64,000 nucleotides of DNA from Caulobacter sp. NIBR1757 (lineage in GTDB: Bacteria; Pseudomonadota; Alphaproteobacteria; Caulobacterales; Caulobacteraceae): contig NZ_CP115463.1 of assembly GCF_027912495.1 (NCBI RefSeq), positions 1,511,501 to 1,575,500 of the forward strand, given 5' to 3'. Shown in pieces: positions 1 to 7,250 of the stretch (the first letter of the stretch is position 1; each line of letters opens with the position of its first letter). The notes under the pieces are model-generated. The model ran no database searches and was not told the DNA's origin. It saw only the letters and a list, made by a program, of their open reading frames with translations. Position numbers and translations under genes: made by a program.

Positions 1-432
1 CGCCACCGCCACCAGCACCGTCCCCGGCCGCGCAATCGCGATCGCCTGGCCCTCGACCGTCAGGTTCGAGGCCTGGCCCGCGAACCGCGCCCAGCGCACC
101 CGGCCGCCGTGGCCGTCGGTCGTCCAGCGCTGTTGCACTTCTCCGGCCAGGGCCTCGACGCTGTTGTCCAGCACGCTGTCCAGGAAGCCCTCGTCGATCT
201 CGCCCGCCCCCGTCGGCGACAGGAAGATGGCGTACACCCCATCCCCGCCGACCAGCAGCCATTGCTCGGGCCCCTCGCCATTGCCGCCGATATGGACCGC
301 CTCGCCGGGCAACTCGGCCGTAAAGCCCGCGTCCGCCGCCTTCAGCAGCGCCCAGTCGGCCGCCCCCGCCGTCGCCGCCTGACCAAACGCCAGGCCCAAA
401 GCCACCGCCAGCACCGCCCAGATCCGTCCCAT
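1..432 (-). CDS. Secreted hypothetical protein, 3' part cut by window edge
   Basis: Reading the minus strand from ATG at 432, an open frame runs without a stop to base 1, giving 144 residues of an incomplete protein. Residues 1-24 form a typical Sec signal peptide (MGRIW start, hydrophobic core, Ala-rich cleavage region), so the product should be exported to the periplasm or surface. The mature part begins ADWALLKAAD and has no motif I recognise. A perfect CtrA-type box lies 30-44 bases upstream, so expression may follow the cell cycle. The gene is the last of three minus-strand genes here (terminase small subunit, GNAT, this one). The frame is clear; the function is unknown. Confidence 0.7.
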   Translation of the reverse strand, partial: MGRIWAVLAVALGLAFGQAATAGAADWALLKAADAGFTAELPGEAVHIGGNGEGPEQWLLVGGDGVYAIFLSPTGAGEIDEGFLDSVLDNSVEALAGEVQQRWTTDGHGGRVRWARFAGQASNLTVEGQAIAIARPGTVLVAVA

Positions 433-461
433 TTCGATCCCTCCGCCCGGACTTGCGCCGG

Positions 462-476
462 TTAAGGAACCCTTAA
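462..476. promoter_or_regulatory. CtrA box TTAA-N7-TTAA
   Basis: TTAA at 462-465 and TTAA at 473-476 are separated by exactly seven bases (GGAACCC). This is the full consensus for CtrA, the cell-cycle master regulator of Caulobacterales. It lies 30 bp upstream of the minus-strand start at 432, at a promoter-proximal position, and just past the end of the GNAT gene. Confidence 0.65.
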
Positions 477-520
477 TGCAACGGGGGCGCCAGGCGCCAG
501 TCCCCCTTTGGCGCCCGCCG

Positions 521-1120
521 CTACATCCCCGCCAGCGCCGCCTCCAGTTCCCCCACACTCACCCTCTTCTCCGCCAGCCGCGCCAGCGCCGCCGCCCGCG
601 CCGCCGGCCAGTCGGCGCTCAGCATCCCCAGCCCGACCACATCGCGGAACACCCCCGCCTTGCGCACATGCGCCCGCAACAGCGCCTCGCGCACAAAGCC
701 GAACCGCTCGTGCAGCCCCCAGACCGCCTCGTTCTCGACCAGCACCTCGCACCACAGCCGGTTCAGCCCCAGCCGCTCGAACACGAACGCCAGCACCAGC
801 CACTCGACCACCGACCCCACCCCGCGCCCCCGCGTCGCCGGATCGGCCAGGTAATAGGCCCACTCGCACTTGCTGTTGGCCCGGTCGATCTTCGCCAGGT
901 TCGCCAGCCCCACCCCGGCCGCGTCCAGTTCGATGATCCAGAACCGCCGGTCGCCCTCCGCCCGGCCGCCTTCCTCGAGCGCCCGCGCCAGCCACGCCGC
1001 ATGCTCCGCCGGCGTAATCCGGTGCTCGCTGTACATGTAGGGCGCCACCGCCGCGCTGTTGCGCCAGGCCAGCACCGTCTCCCCGTCCTCGGCCCTCAGG
1101 GGCCGCAAGCTCACCGCCAT
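521..1120 (-). CDS. GNAT acetyltransferase, PseH-like
   Basis: A 199-residue protein starting MAVSLRPLRAEDGE. It has the GNAT fold layout: an N-terminal strand with LRPL.AEDGE, an acetyl-CoA loop region around ADPATRGRGVGS, and a C-terminal ERFGFVREALLR segment. The pattern with VLAWRN near the N-terminus and LRAHVRK..VFRDVVGLGML near the C-terminus resembles PseH/FlmH, which N-acetylates the UDP-amino sugar precursor of pseudaminic acid on flagellins. A farther in-frame ATG at 1174 exists, but homology starts at 1120. A second PseH-like gene sits in the flagellin cluster at 34362. The family call is solid; the exact substrate is inferred. Confidence 0.8.
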   Translation of the reverse strand: MAVSLRPLRAEDGETVLAWRNSAAVAPYMYSEHRITPAEHAAWLARALEEGGRAEGDRRFWIIELDAAGVGLANLAKIDRANSKCEWAYYLADPATRGRGVGSVVEWLVLAFVFERLGLNRLWCEVLVENEAVWGLHERFGFVREALLRAHVRKAGVFRDVVGLGMLSADWPAARAAALARLAEKRVSVGELEAALAGM

Positions 1121-1196
1121 GCCTCGCCACTCCGCTTCGCCGCGATCATCGGCGCGCCCTCCGCCCCCGTCCACCCCCGCTCATCCCAGCCCCCGC

Positions 1197-1955
1197 TCAC
1201 CCCGACCGGGCCCCGGCCGCCGCCGGATCCCCGTTCAGGCCGTCAAGGTCCTCGTCGGTCGCCGGCTCCCAGTCGGCCACCTCTTCCACCCGCCGATCGC
1301 GCCGCCAGAACTGATGCTGCCGCCAGGCCAGCTCCGCCCCGCTCTTCACCTGCCGGTATCCGGTCTCCCGCGCCCTCTCCGCCCAGTAGGCCTTCATCCG
1401 CGCGAATTCGCCGAGGTCCAGCTCCAGGATGCTCTCCACCCCGAAGGCATAGCCCCTGTCCATCGCCTTGGTGACCTGCCCGGACTCCAGCATCGGCAAC
1501 AGCTTGATCAGCGCCGCCGACCGGTCGGCCAGGGTAAAGCCGACGGTCCGCGTCACCACCCCGCTCTTCGGGTCGGTCTTCTCCACCACGCTCAGCGCCT
1601 TGACCGCCCCGGCCCGATCCCGCTCCAGCCGCCACAGGTCCAGCTCCAGCGCCCCGTCCGCCCCCGGCCGGGCATAGTCCAGCACATTGGCCGAGGCGAT
1701 CTTGCGCAGCTGCTCGATGACCATCTCCCGCGTCCAGGGCGCATCCCTGGCCGCCTTCGCCGCCGCGATGGCCGCCTTCACCCGCGGATTGTTCATCAGG
1801 TCGCACGCCTGCCACCGCGCCCGCTTCCCCGAATACCCCGCCCGCCGCGCCGCGGCGGTGGCCACCTCGTCGACCAGGTACTCATGCACGAACCGCTGCT
1901 GCATGAGGTTCAGCGGCTTGCCGGGCGGCGCTTTGGAGACATAGGGCCGGGTCAT
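1197..1955 (-). CDS. Phage-type terminase small subunit
   Basis: A 252-residue protein from ATG at 1955. Residues 13-60 (KPLNLMQQRFVHEYLVD..., AARRAGYSGKRARWQACDLMNNPRVKAAI) match the N-terminal DNA-binding helix-turn-helix of terminase small subunits, which recognise phage DNA for packaging. Most of the rest is charged and helical, ending in an acidic tail. No large terminase, portal or capsid gene lies in the window. Transcription runs toward the left edge, so such partners may lie outside; otherwise it is a relic of a prophage or gene transfer agent. An upstream in-frame ATG at 2045 would overlap a strong hairpin and is less likely. Confidence 0.75.
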   Translation of the reverse strand: MTRPYVSKAPPGKPLNLMQQRFVHEYLVDEVATAAARRAGYSGKRARWQACDLMNNPRVKAAIAAAKAARDAPWTREMVIEQLRKIASANVLDYARPGADGALELDLWRLERDRAGAVKALSVVEKTDPKSGVVTRTVGFTLADRSAALIKLLPMLESGQVTKAMDRGYAFGVESILELDLGEFARMKAYWAERARETGYRQVKSGAELAWRQHQFWRRDRRVEEVADWEPATDEDLDGLNGDPAAAGARSG

Positions 1956-1986
1956 GGGGAAGGGGCTCCAGGCTGAGGGGAGGGGG

Positions 1987-2027
1987 AGCCGCTTATCGAA
2001 GCGGTTAGGTATTATCGCATTTTGGGG
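1987..2027. repeat. 41-bp direct repeat, copy 1 (partner at 3039-3079)
   Basis: This segment (core GAAGCGGTTAGGT) matches 3039-3079 at 36 of 41 positions. Each copy is followed within about 65 bp by a CTTCTCCCGCTTGTCGG hairpin. The two copies bracket the SeqA-like gene. Confidence 0.75.
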
Positions 2028-2037
2028 GTGGGAAGCC

Positions 2038-2079
2038 GGGGACATGTTGAATTTCGCGGGCGAAATTCAACATGTCCCC
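2038..2079. repeat. Perfect 20-bp inverted repeat with 2-nt loop
   Basis: The left arm 2038-2057 begins GGGGACATGTTGAA; the right arm 2060-2079 is its exact reverse complement; the loop is GG. No T-run follows, so it is not a standard terminator. It looks like a palindromic intergenic element of REP type, placed between the terminase gene and the SeqA-like gene and interrupting the pattern shared by the two 41-bp repeats. Confidence 0.8.
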
Positions 2080-2090
2080 TCTTTGCTGTT

Positions 2091-2150
2091 CCTTCTCCCG
2101 CTTGTCGGGAGAAGGTGGCCCCGAAGGGGGCGGATGAGGGCAGCGCCGGC
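2091..2150. repeat. Dispersed intergenic repeat (CTTCTCCCGCTTGTCGGGAG type)
   Basis: This GC-rich hairpin-forming unit recurs at 41221-41285 and, inverted, at 41340-41401. A shorter version occurs at 3096-3125. All copies are intergenic. The order is conserved: hairpin, GTGGCCCCGAAGGGGG, then GATGAGGGC. Confidence 0.85.
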
Positions 2151-2210
2151 TGCAGGCAATGGCCTCCCAAATTACTAAACGGCCGAAAGCTCCGTGAGGC
2201 TTCACATCCT

Positions 2211-2240
2211 GCGTATAAGCGCTTATAAGCGATTATAAGA
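2211..2240. promoter_or_regulatory. Three 10-bp repeats GCNTATAAGC, likely operator or promoter
   Basis: GCGTATAAGC, GCTTATAAGC and GATTATAAGA lie end to end, one helical turn apart, directly upstream of the ribosome site AAGGAG at 2242-2247 for the SeqA-like gene. The central unit is a perfect palindrome. This AT-rich patch stands out in a GC-rich genome and could be a -10 region with overlapping binding sites. Confidence 0.5.
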
Positions 2241-2256
2241 AAAGGAGTGTCATCTC

Positions 2257-2829
2257 ATGGCTCGCATTGCACTGGCGTCTGGACTGCAACACGCGTTGGC
2301 GCCGCTCACGCGCGCCGACTCCCAACTTACCGTCTGGATCACCGGCGACCGCCTTCTGGCGGGCCGGTTTCCAACCGCGGACTTCGAATTCGACTTCAGC
2401 GCCGAAGTGTTCGCATCGATGGGCAGCCTTCCGGCCCCGCCGGTCGCGCCACGATCCCTCGACACGGTCGTGGGGCGCAAGACCAGCAATCTGGTCCTGC
2501 GGCTTCTCGGCCGCGATACGCCCTATGAGTCATGGAAGGCCTTGATGATCGGTGCGCTTCGCCAGATCGAGGAGGCCCGCCCCGGCGCCCTGGAAGCTCT
2601 CGAGGCTTACCACCCCCGCTCGAAGCGCGCGGTCGCCCGCCGGCCGGAACAGCTCTACGAAAACCGCAAGCAGGTAGAGCATTTCAGCGCCGAGCTGATC
2701 CCCGGCTGGTATGTGGCGACCAACAACTCCCGGACGGAAGTCCTGAAATACCTGCGCAAGGCCGGGGAGGGCGTTGGTCTCGTCTGGGGACGGGACATTG
2801 ATGTCGTTGAGGCAGCTGACGCCCGCTAG
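2257..2829 (+). CDS. SeqA C-terminal-domain-like protein next to R-M gene
   Basis: A 190-residue protein with a clear ribosome site (AAGGAG, 9 nt before ATG). Residues 108-165 resemble the SeqA DNA-binding domain by eye: RSKRAVARRPEQLYEN followed by IPGWYVATNNSRTEVLKYL, against E. coli SeqA HGRTRVYFAADEQTLLKN and PYWVITNTNTGRK. In SeqA the TNTN loop contacts hemimethylated GATC. The N-terminal 90 residues are not like the SeqA oligomerisation domain. It lies about 430 bp upstream of a DNA adenine methylase/restriction gene on the same strand, so it may read methylation state or regulate that system. The similarity is moderate and unaided by any search; the function is an inference. Confidence 0.5.
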   Translation: MARIALASGLQHALAPLTRADSQLTVWITGDRLLAGRFPTADFEFDFSAEVFASMGSLPAPPVAPRSLDTVVGRKTSNLVLRLLGRDTPYESWKALMIGALRQIEEARPGALEALEAYHPRSKRAVARRPEQLYENRKQVEHFSAELIPGWYVATNNSRTEVLKYLRKAGEGVGLVWGRDIDVVEAADAR

Positions 2830-3261
2830 GCCCCCAGTCTGGCCTCTCCGCCGACCAGGCGATCGGCGAACCTGCGCCTTACCGCTTCGCGCTCACCGGC
2901 CGGCCGGCAGCCATTGGGCCATCTGCGGCACCACCTTCCAGTGGGCCAAGCTTCTTGTCGGTCAGCGGCATTTCGACAGCCGTCCGCTGCGGCGCGAACA
3001 GCGCCTCGAACCGCTCGCGAATGGACACCACCGTCGGAAGCCTCTTAGCGAAGCGGTTAGGTGTTGTCGCATGTTGGGGACGGGATACCCTAGCGTGCCT
3101 TCTCCCGCTTGTCGGAAGAAGGCACTTACAAACGGCGGCGGCGCTCGGCTTTATGCATAAGGTCAGCAGGCTGGCAGGAACGGACAGGCTGGAGCGTCAA
3201 TTACAATCGAAACCTGCTGGGCCATCTTGCAGCTTTGGGGCGAACGGCGCCAAGTGAGGGT
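2830..3261. other. Intergenic stretch with repeat copy and a possible gene remnant
   Basis: This 432-bp stretch holds the second 41-bp direct repeat (3039-3079) and a hairpin of the CTTCTCCCGCTTGTCGG type at 3096-3125. On the minus strand, about 2879-3040 is open and reads VSIRERFEALFAPQRTAVEM before a stop, with no plausible start. It could be the tail of a disrupted gene but I cannot assign it. The remainder leads into the R-M gene, whose ribosome site is at 3254-3260. Confidence 0.5.
3039..3079. repeat. 41-bp direct repeat, copy 2
   Basis: It matches 1987-2027 at 36 of 41 bases and is followed by a hairpin (GTGCCTTCT...AGAAGGCAC, 3096-3125). With copy 1 it flanks the roughly 1-kb segment carrying the SeqA-like gene. 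Confidence 0.75.
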
Positions 3262-6200
3262 ATGACAACAGAGCATCAGAAGGCCGCTCTCAAGAGCTAT
3301 GCTCAACGGATACGAGCATCCCGCCGTGCCCATCCCGCCGTGACAGAGCCGGGCCTGGCTCCGGAGTTTCAGCGGCTCATTGTCGATATGCTCCCCCTTC
3401 TGCCCGGCGCGCCACAACTCACTGTGTTGGCAGAGTTCGTCAACGCCGGTGTCGGACGGCCTGACTTGGCGCTGAAGCGACCAGGCGAAACCGCCCGTGC
3501 TTTCTTGGAACTCAAATCGCTCGACAAATCGACCAACGGCAGGAATTGGACCCTCGCTCACGATAGCCGACAATTTGCCCGCTTCGGCGAGCTTCCGGCC
3601 TGGGCGATCAGCAACTTCCACGAGGTCCGGTTCTACAATCGCGATGAGGATCAGGGCCACGCAATCCTGGTCCCCGAAGCGGCGCTCGATCCGGATCGGA
3701 CAGATTCGGCCGCTGATGCCCTCATCGACGCTCATGACGCGAGCCCGGCGCTGCGCCTGATCGAGCGGCTTGCGCAGTCCGATCCCCCCTCGGCTAAGGA
3801 CGCGGAGCATCTGGCCGAACTCCTAGCTCATTCGGCTCGGCTGGTCCGCGGCATCGTGCGTGATCGTCTCGCGGAACTGGCGCTTGAGGGCGCGGAGGAT
3901 GAACCGCTGCAGCAGGTGCGACGTGAGTTCCGTGATGTCCTCTATTCGCACCCGGAAGCGGCGGGCTATTCGTCCGCCGATTTTGACGCCCTGTTCTCGG
4001 CCGCCTTCGCCCAGACGCTCGCCTTTGGATTGTTGCTGGTTCGTGAGGCGACCGGGCAGGTTGTCGATACTCACGCCCACGAACGGATGCCCGACGAGCA
4101 TCCACTGATGAAGACGGCTCTCCGTGTCCTTAGTCTGCCGGAGGTCGCTGAAGATGTGGGAGCGGGCTTCGCCGTCATGTTGCAAACGGTGAATAGCTTC
4201 GAACTGAAGATCCTCGCAATTCGAAAGGACGGCTCGGACCCCATCCTCTATTTTTATGAGAATTTTCTTTCGACCTTCGATCCGGACGCTCGGGAGCGTT
4301 ACGGCGTCTACTACACGCCGACGGAAGTTGTCCGGTTCATGGTTGGTGCCCTCGATCGGACACTCCGGGAGCGGCTTGAGACCCAGGGCATCGCTGATCC
4401 GCAGGTTCATATCCTTGACCCGGCCACTGGTACTGGCACCTTCCTACTTGGCGTTGCAGACCGGTTGCGGCGCGAGGTGTCGGAGATAGACGGCCCTGGC
4501 CAAGCCCCCGCCGCACTGCGGGGGTTGGCCAAGCGCATGTACGGCTTCGAACTGCTCATCGGACCTTACGCCGTCGCCCACTATCGGCTGCACCACGCCT
4601 TGTCGCGACGACCGGACGGAACTGCCGAGGCAGCGCTCAATCTGCCGCGCCTTGGGGTCTATCTTACAGACACCCTGGCCCGTCCCGGTGCCGCCGCGCC
4701 GCTTGGCGGTCTTGGCTTCGTCAGCGAGGGCATCCACGACGAGCGGGCGCTGTCGGACCGGGTAAAGTCCGAACAGGCAATCTTGGCGATCATTGGCAAT
4801 CCTCCCTATCGCCGCCTGGAGGTTGGCGAGAACGAGACTCTTGTCGGCCGCTGGATGGACACGCTATGGGACGATCTCAAGAGGCCTGTCAGCGACGCGG
4901 GCAAGGGCAACCAACTCAATACCTTTCCGGAACTGTCGGTGGCCTTCTGGCGCTGGTCGATCTGGAAATTGTTCGAGGCCCACAACGCACCAAAACGCGG
5001 GGTGATTGCCTTCATCACCAATCGAAAGTTCCTCACCGGCTGGCCCTATGCCGGGCTGCGCAAGATGATGCGCGAACGCTTTGACCGTATCGAGATTATC
5101 GATCTTCGAGGCGATGTGCGGACCGGAGAACGAGCCGACGTCGAGAGTGATCAGGGGGTATTTAATATTAGGGTCGGCACCTGCATTACACTTGCGATCG
5201 CTGATGGGTCGAAGGCGGAGGGCACCCTATCGGACGTATACTATAACGATGCATGGACCTCTGGCCACATGTCTCGAAAGTCTAAGCTCGACTGGATGTT
5301 GATGGGTGAGCAGACGGGGCAACTCGAGGGGGCCATTTCCGTAGTTCGAGAAGCGATGGCAGATATGCGGCCGCGCCCCTTTTTGAATGGAAGTCTCGTC
5401 AGTATTGATGACATATTTGAATACAGCAGAGGTGGAGTTCAGACGAAAAGAGACGAGTTCATCTATGATGTATCGCGCGAAGGTTTAATTAAAAGAATTT
5501 CGGACTTTGTGTCGGGAACGGATGTGGCGGCACAACGTGCCTTCAAGACGACAGGAGAGAATTCCTGGTCAGAGGCCAAGGCTGTCCCCTTCTCAGACCA
5601 ACATGTTCTCCCTGTTGCATACCGTCCTCTCGACACCCGGTTTCTATATAATCATCGGGCGTATGGTGCGTATCTTCGTTGGGAGATGCAGGAGTTATGG
5701 GGGGCGTCAAACTATGCCCTCTACGCTATGCCGAAGGGTACCAACAGCGGCCCTGCGGTGTGGTGTCACGGCCTCCTTCCCGACCTTCATGCTTTTAGCG
5801 GTCGCGGCGGCTATGCTTACCCTCTCTACGACCGACGGCCCGGCCACGACCCTGTCAACCTTAAGGCTGAACTGGTAGCTGCGCTTGAGGACGCCTACGG
5901 CTCCGAAGTCGGGCCGGAGCAAGTTTTCGACGCCGTCCTGTGTCTGCTCTCCGGCAGCTCCTACACTACCCATTTCGCCGAAGATCTGGAGGACGTCTTT
6001 CCGCACGTGCCATTCCCCGCGGACCGATCGGTGTTTGATGATGCGGCCCGCGTAGGGGCCGAAATCCGTGCGGTCGAAACTTTCGCTCGGGTACCAAGCC
6101 CCCAGTTTCTTAAGGGCTTGGCCGTCAACGAGACTGCGGCTACCGGCAAGCTGGCGGCCGTCGAATATGAAGACGGTTCCATTGCACTCTGCGCCGACGG

Positions 6201-6489
6201 GTCCGGGCGCATCGTCAATATCCCGGAGGCGGTCTGGAGTTTCTCCGTCAGTGGCTACCGCCTGCTTCCCCGCTGGCTGGCAGCTCGTGAGGGGATCGAA
6301 CTGCCTGATGACTTCGTGCCGCAAGTTCGCGATATTGTCGGCCGGATCGCTGAATTGATTGACCTGTTCGTCTCTGCGGATAGCATTCTGAAGCGAACCT
6401 TGGAAGATCCGCTGAGTCGGGAAGCCTTGGGCTTTTCTCCCTCCGCTGCTGCTGTCACGCCCGATCCAACATCCTCTGAGAATGACTGA
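3262..6489 (+). CDS. Type ISP-like restriction-modification enzyme (fused nuclease and N6-adenine methylase)
   Basis: A 1,075-residue single-chain R-M protein. The N-terminus has a PD-(D/E)XK-like nuclease signature: GRPDLAL at residues 65-71 and FLELK at 81-85. The methylase core has motif I DPATGTGTF from residue 386 and catalytic NPPY at 513-516, typical of N6-adenine gamma-class enzymes. The C-terminal part should hold target recognition. No helicase motor is visible, unlike LlaGI-type ISP enzymes, so it acts more like a type IIG enzyme or belongs to the shorter ISP family. ATG 3262 is chosen for its GTGAGGG ribosome site; upstream in-frame ATGs lie in the repeat. The next gene overlaps its stop by 8 nt. 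Roughly 5150-5700 is visibly AT-richer, suggesting exchange of the recognition region. Confidence 0.85.
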   Translation: MTTEHQKAALKSYAQRIRASRRAHPAVTEPGLAPEFQRLIVDMLPLLPGAPQLTVLAEFVNAGVGRPDLALKRPGETARAFLELKSLDKSTNGRNWTLAHDSRQFARFGELPAWAISNFHEVRFYNRDEDQGHAILVPEAALDPDRTDSAADALIDAHDASPALRLIERLAQSDPPSAKDAEHLAELLAHSARLVRGIVRDRLAELALEGAEDEPLQQVRREFRDVLYSHPEAAGYSSADFDALFSAAFAQTLAFGLLLVREATGQVVDTHAHERMPDEHPLMKTALRVLSLPEVAEDVGAGFAVMLQTVNSFELKILAIRKDGSDPILYFYENFLSTFDPDARERYGVYYTPTEVVRFMVGALDRTLRERLETQGIADPQVHILDPATGTGTFLLGVADRLRREVSEIDGPGQAPAALRGLAKRMYGFELLIGPYAVAHYRLHHALSRRPDGTAEAALNLPRLGVYLTDTLARPGAAAPLGGLGFVSEGIHDERALSDRVKSEQAILAIIGNPPYRRLEVGENETLVGRWMDTLWDDLKRPVSDAGKGNQLNTFPELSVAFWRWSIWKLFEAHNAPKRGVIAFITNRKFLTGWPYAGLRKMMRERFDRIEIIDLRGDVRTGERADVESDQGVFNIRVGTCITLAIADGSKAEGTLSDVYYNDAWTSGHMSRKSKLDWMLMGEQTGQLEGAISVVREAMADMRPRPFLNGSLVSIDDIFEYSRGGVQTKRDEFIYDVSREGLIKRISDFVSGTDVAAQRAFKTTGENSWSEAKAVPFSDQHVLPVAYRPLDTRFLYNHRAYGAYLRWEMQELWGASNYALYAMPKGTNSGPAVWCHGLLPDLHAFSGRGGYAYPLYDRRPGHDPVNLKAELVAALEDAYGSEVGPEQVFDAVLCLLSGSSYTTHFAEDLEDVFPHVPFPADRSVFDDAARVGAEIRAVETFARVPSPQFLKGLAVNETAATGKLAAVEYEDGSIALCADGSGRIVNIPEAVWSFSVSGYRLLPRWLAAREGIELPDDFVPQVRDIVGRIAELIDLFVSADSILKRTLEDPLSREALGFSPSAAAVTPDPTSSEND

Positions 6490-6787
6490 ATCTAAAGACC
6501 TTTTCGGCAATTTCACCGGCCCTGATCAGCTGAGCATGTTCGGCGAGGGCGAGCACCGCATGCCGGTGCCTGTGACCCCAGCTGTTGATCATCCGACCAG
6601 GGCTCGCGCCAAATTGACGGCGGTCCTGGAAACTGCCCGACGCGCCCGGCGCATGCCCTGGTCGGAGCGTGATGCCCGTATGTGGCAGACGGTGTTCCCG
6701 CAGATGGCCAACTGGCTTCCCGATGACGAGGCCGAACAACTAACCCTCGCGTTTCGCCAGGAAATGGACCGGTTGAAAGCCGCGTGA
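6482..6787 (+). CDS. Small protein translationally coupled to the R-M gene
   Basis: A 101-residue protein whose ATG lies inside the end of the R-M gene (8-nt overlap), implying coupled translation and joint function. The sequence begins MTESKDLFGNF and is rich in charged residues, with no signal peptide and no motif I recognise. Its 3' end overlaps the ruined zeta-toxin reading frame on the other strand. It could be a control or accessory subunit of the R-M enzyme; that is inference from position only. Confidence 0.7.
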   Translation: MTESKDLFGNFTGPDQLSMFGEGEHRMPVPVTPAVDHPTRARAKLTAVLETARRARRMPWSERDARMWQTVFPQMANWLPDDEAEQLTLAFRQEMDRLKAA

Positions 6788-6829
6788 TGCTAAAAAAGTC
6801 CTAGTCCCTCGTCCGGCTGTGCGGCTTTC

Positions 6830-6967
6830 GACTTGCTTGTCTGTCTTCCCCATTTGTCCGCCGACGAACTCCGCGCGGCACGGGCCGGACTGAATGTCGT
6901 AGAGTGTCGCCTTGCCTGCCCCATTTGGGCCGGAGGTGACCTGCAGCACAGTGAGGGGGCCGGTCAC
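6830..6967 (-). pseudogene. Truncated zeta-toxin-like ATPase fragment
   Basis: From GTG at 6967 the minus strand encodes a start of about 45 residues with SGPNGAGKATLYD at residues 12-24. This matches the Walker A region of zeta-toxin/predicted-ATPase proteins (GPNGAGKSTLY). An FV-G stretch follows where the family usually has FVNAD. After about residue 45 the sequence no longer resembles the family, and the frame ends at 6740 inside the R-M accessory gene. Full-length members are about 180-200 residues or more. The fragment starts 3 nt after the putative antitoxin stop. The break coincides with the right end of the R-M island. Confidence 0.6.
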
Positions 6968-6970
6968 GGC

Positions 6971-7189
6971 TTAGCGCCTTGGCTCCAGGCCGCCGTCCCT
7001 TCGGCGCTCGACCACCTCACCATCGACCTCGCCCGCCGCGCCGGGCATCGCGCCCAAGGCCGCATACCGGGCCCGCACCGCTTCCGTTGGCGCCGCAAAG
7101 CGGTCGCCGAGTTGCTTGAAGCGGTGGTCCTGCTCCTGGGCGGACAGGTCCGGCGCGTCCAGCCGGCCCTCCAATGTTCTGCTCGCCAT
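6971..7189 (-). CDS. Putative antitoxin of a broken zeta-type TA pair
   Basis: A 72-residue acidic/charged protein starting MASRTLEGRLDAP, with a GGAG ribosome site 7 nt upstream of ATG 7189. It ends EVVERRRDGGLEPRR and is followed after 3 nt by the zeta-like fragment, the usual antitoxin-toxin order. I infer the antitoxin role from size and position. With the toxin truncated, it may be a free-standing remnant. A longer frame from 7303 would overlap the GST gene and lacks support. Confidence 0.5.
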   Translation of the reverse strand: MASRTLEGRLDAPDLSAQEQDHRFKQLGDRFAAPTEAVRARYAALGAMPGAAGEVDGEVVERRRDGGLEPRR

Positions 7190-7250
7190 GGCGGCGCTCC
7201 AAGTCAGAGGGGCCACTATGACACCTCTGCTGGAAGCCCCCAAGCCGACG

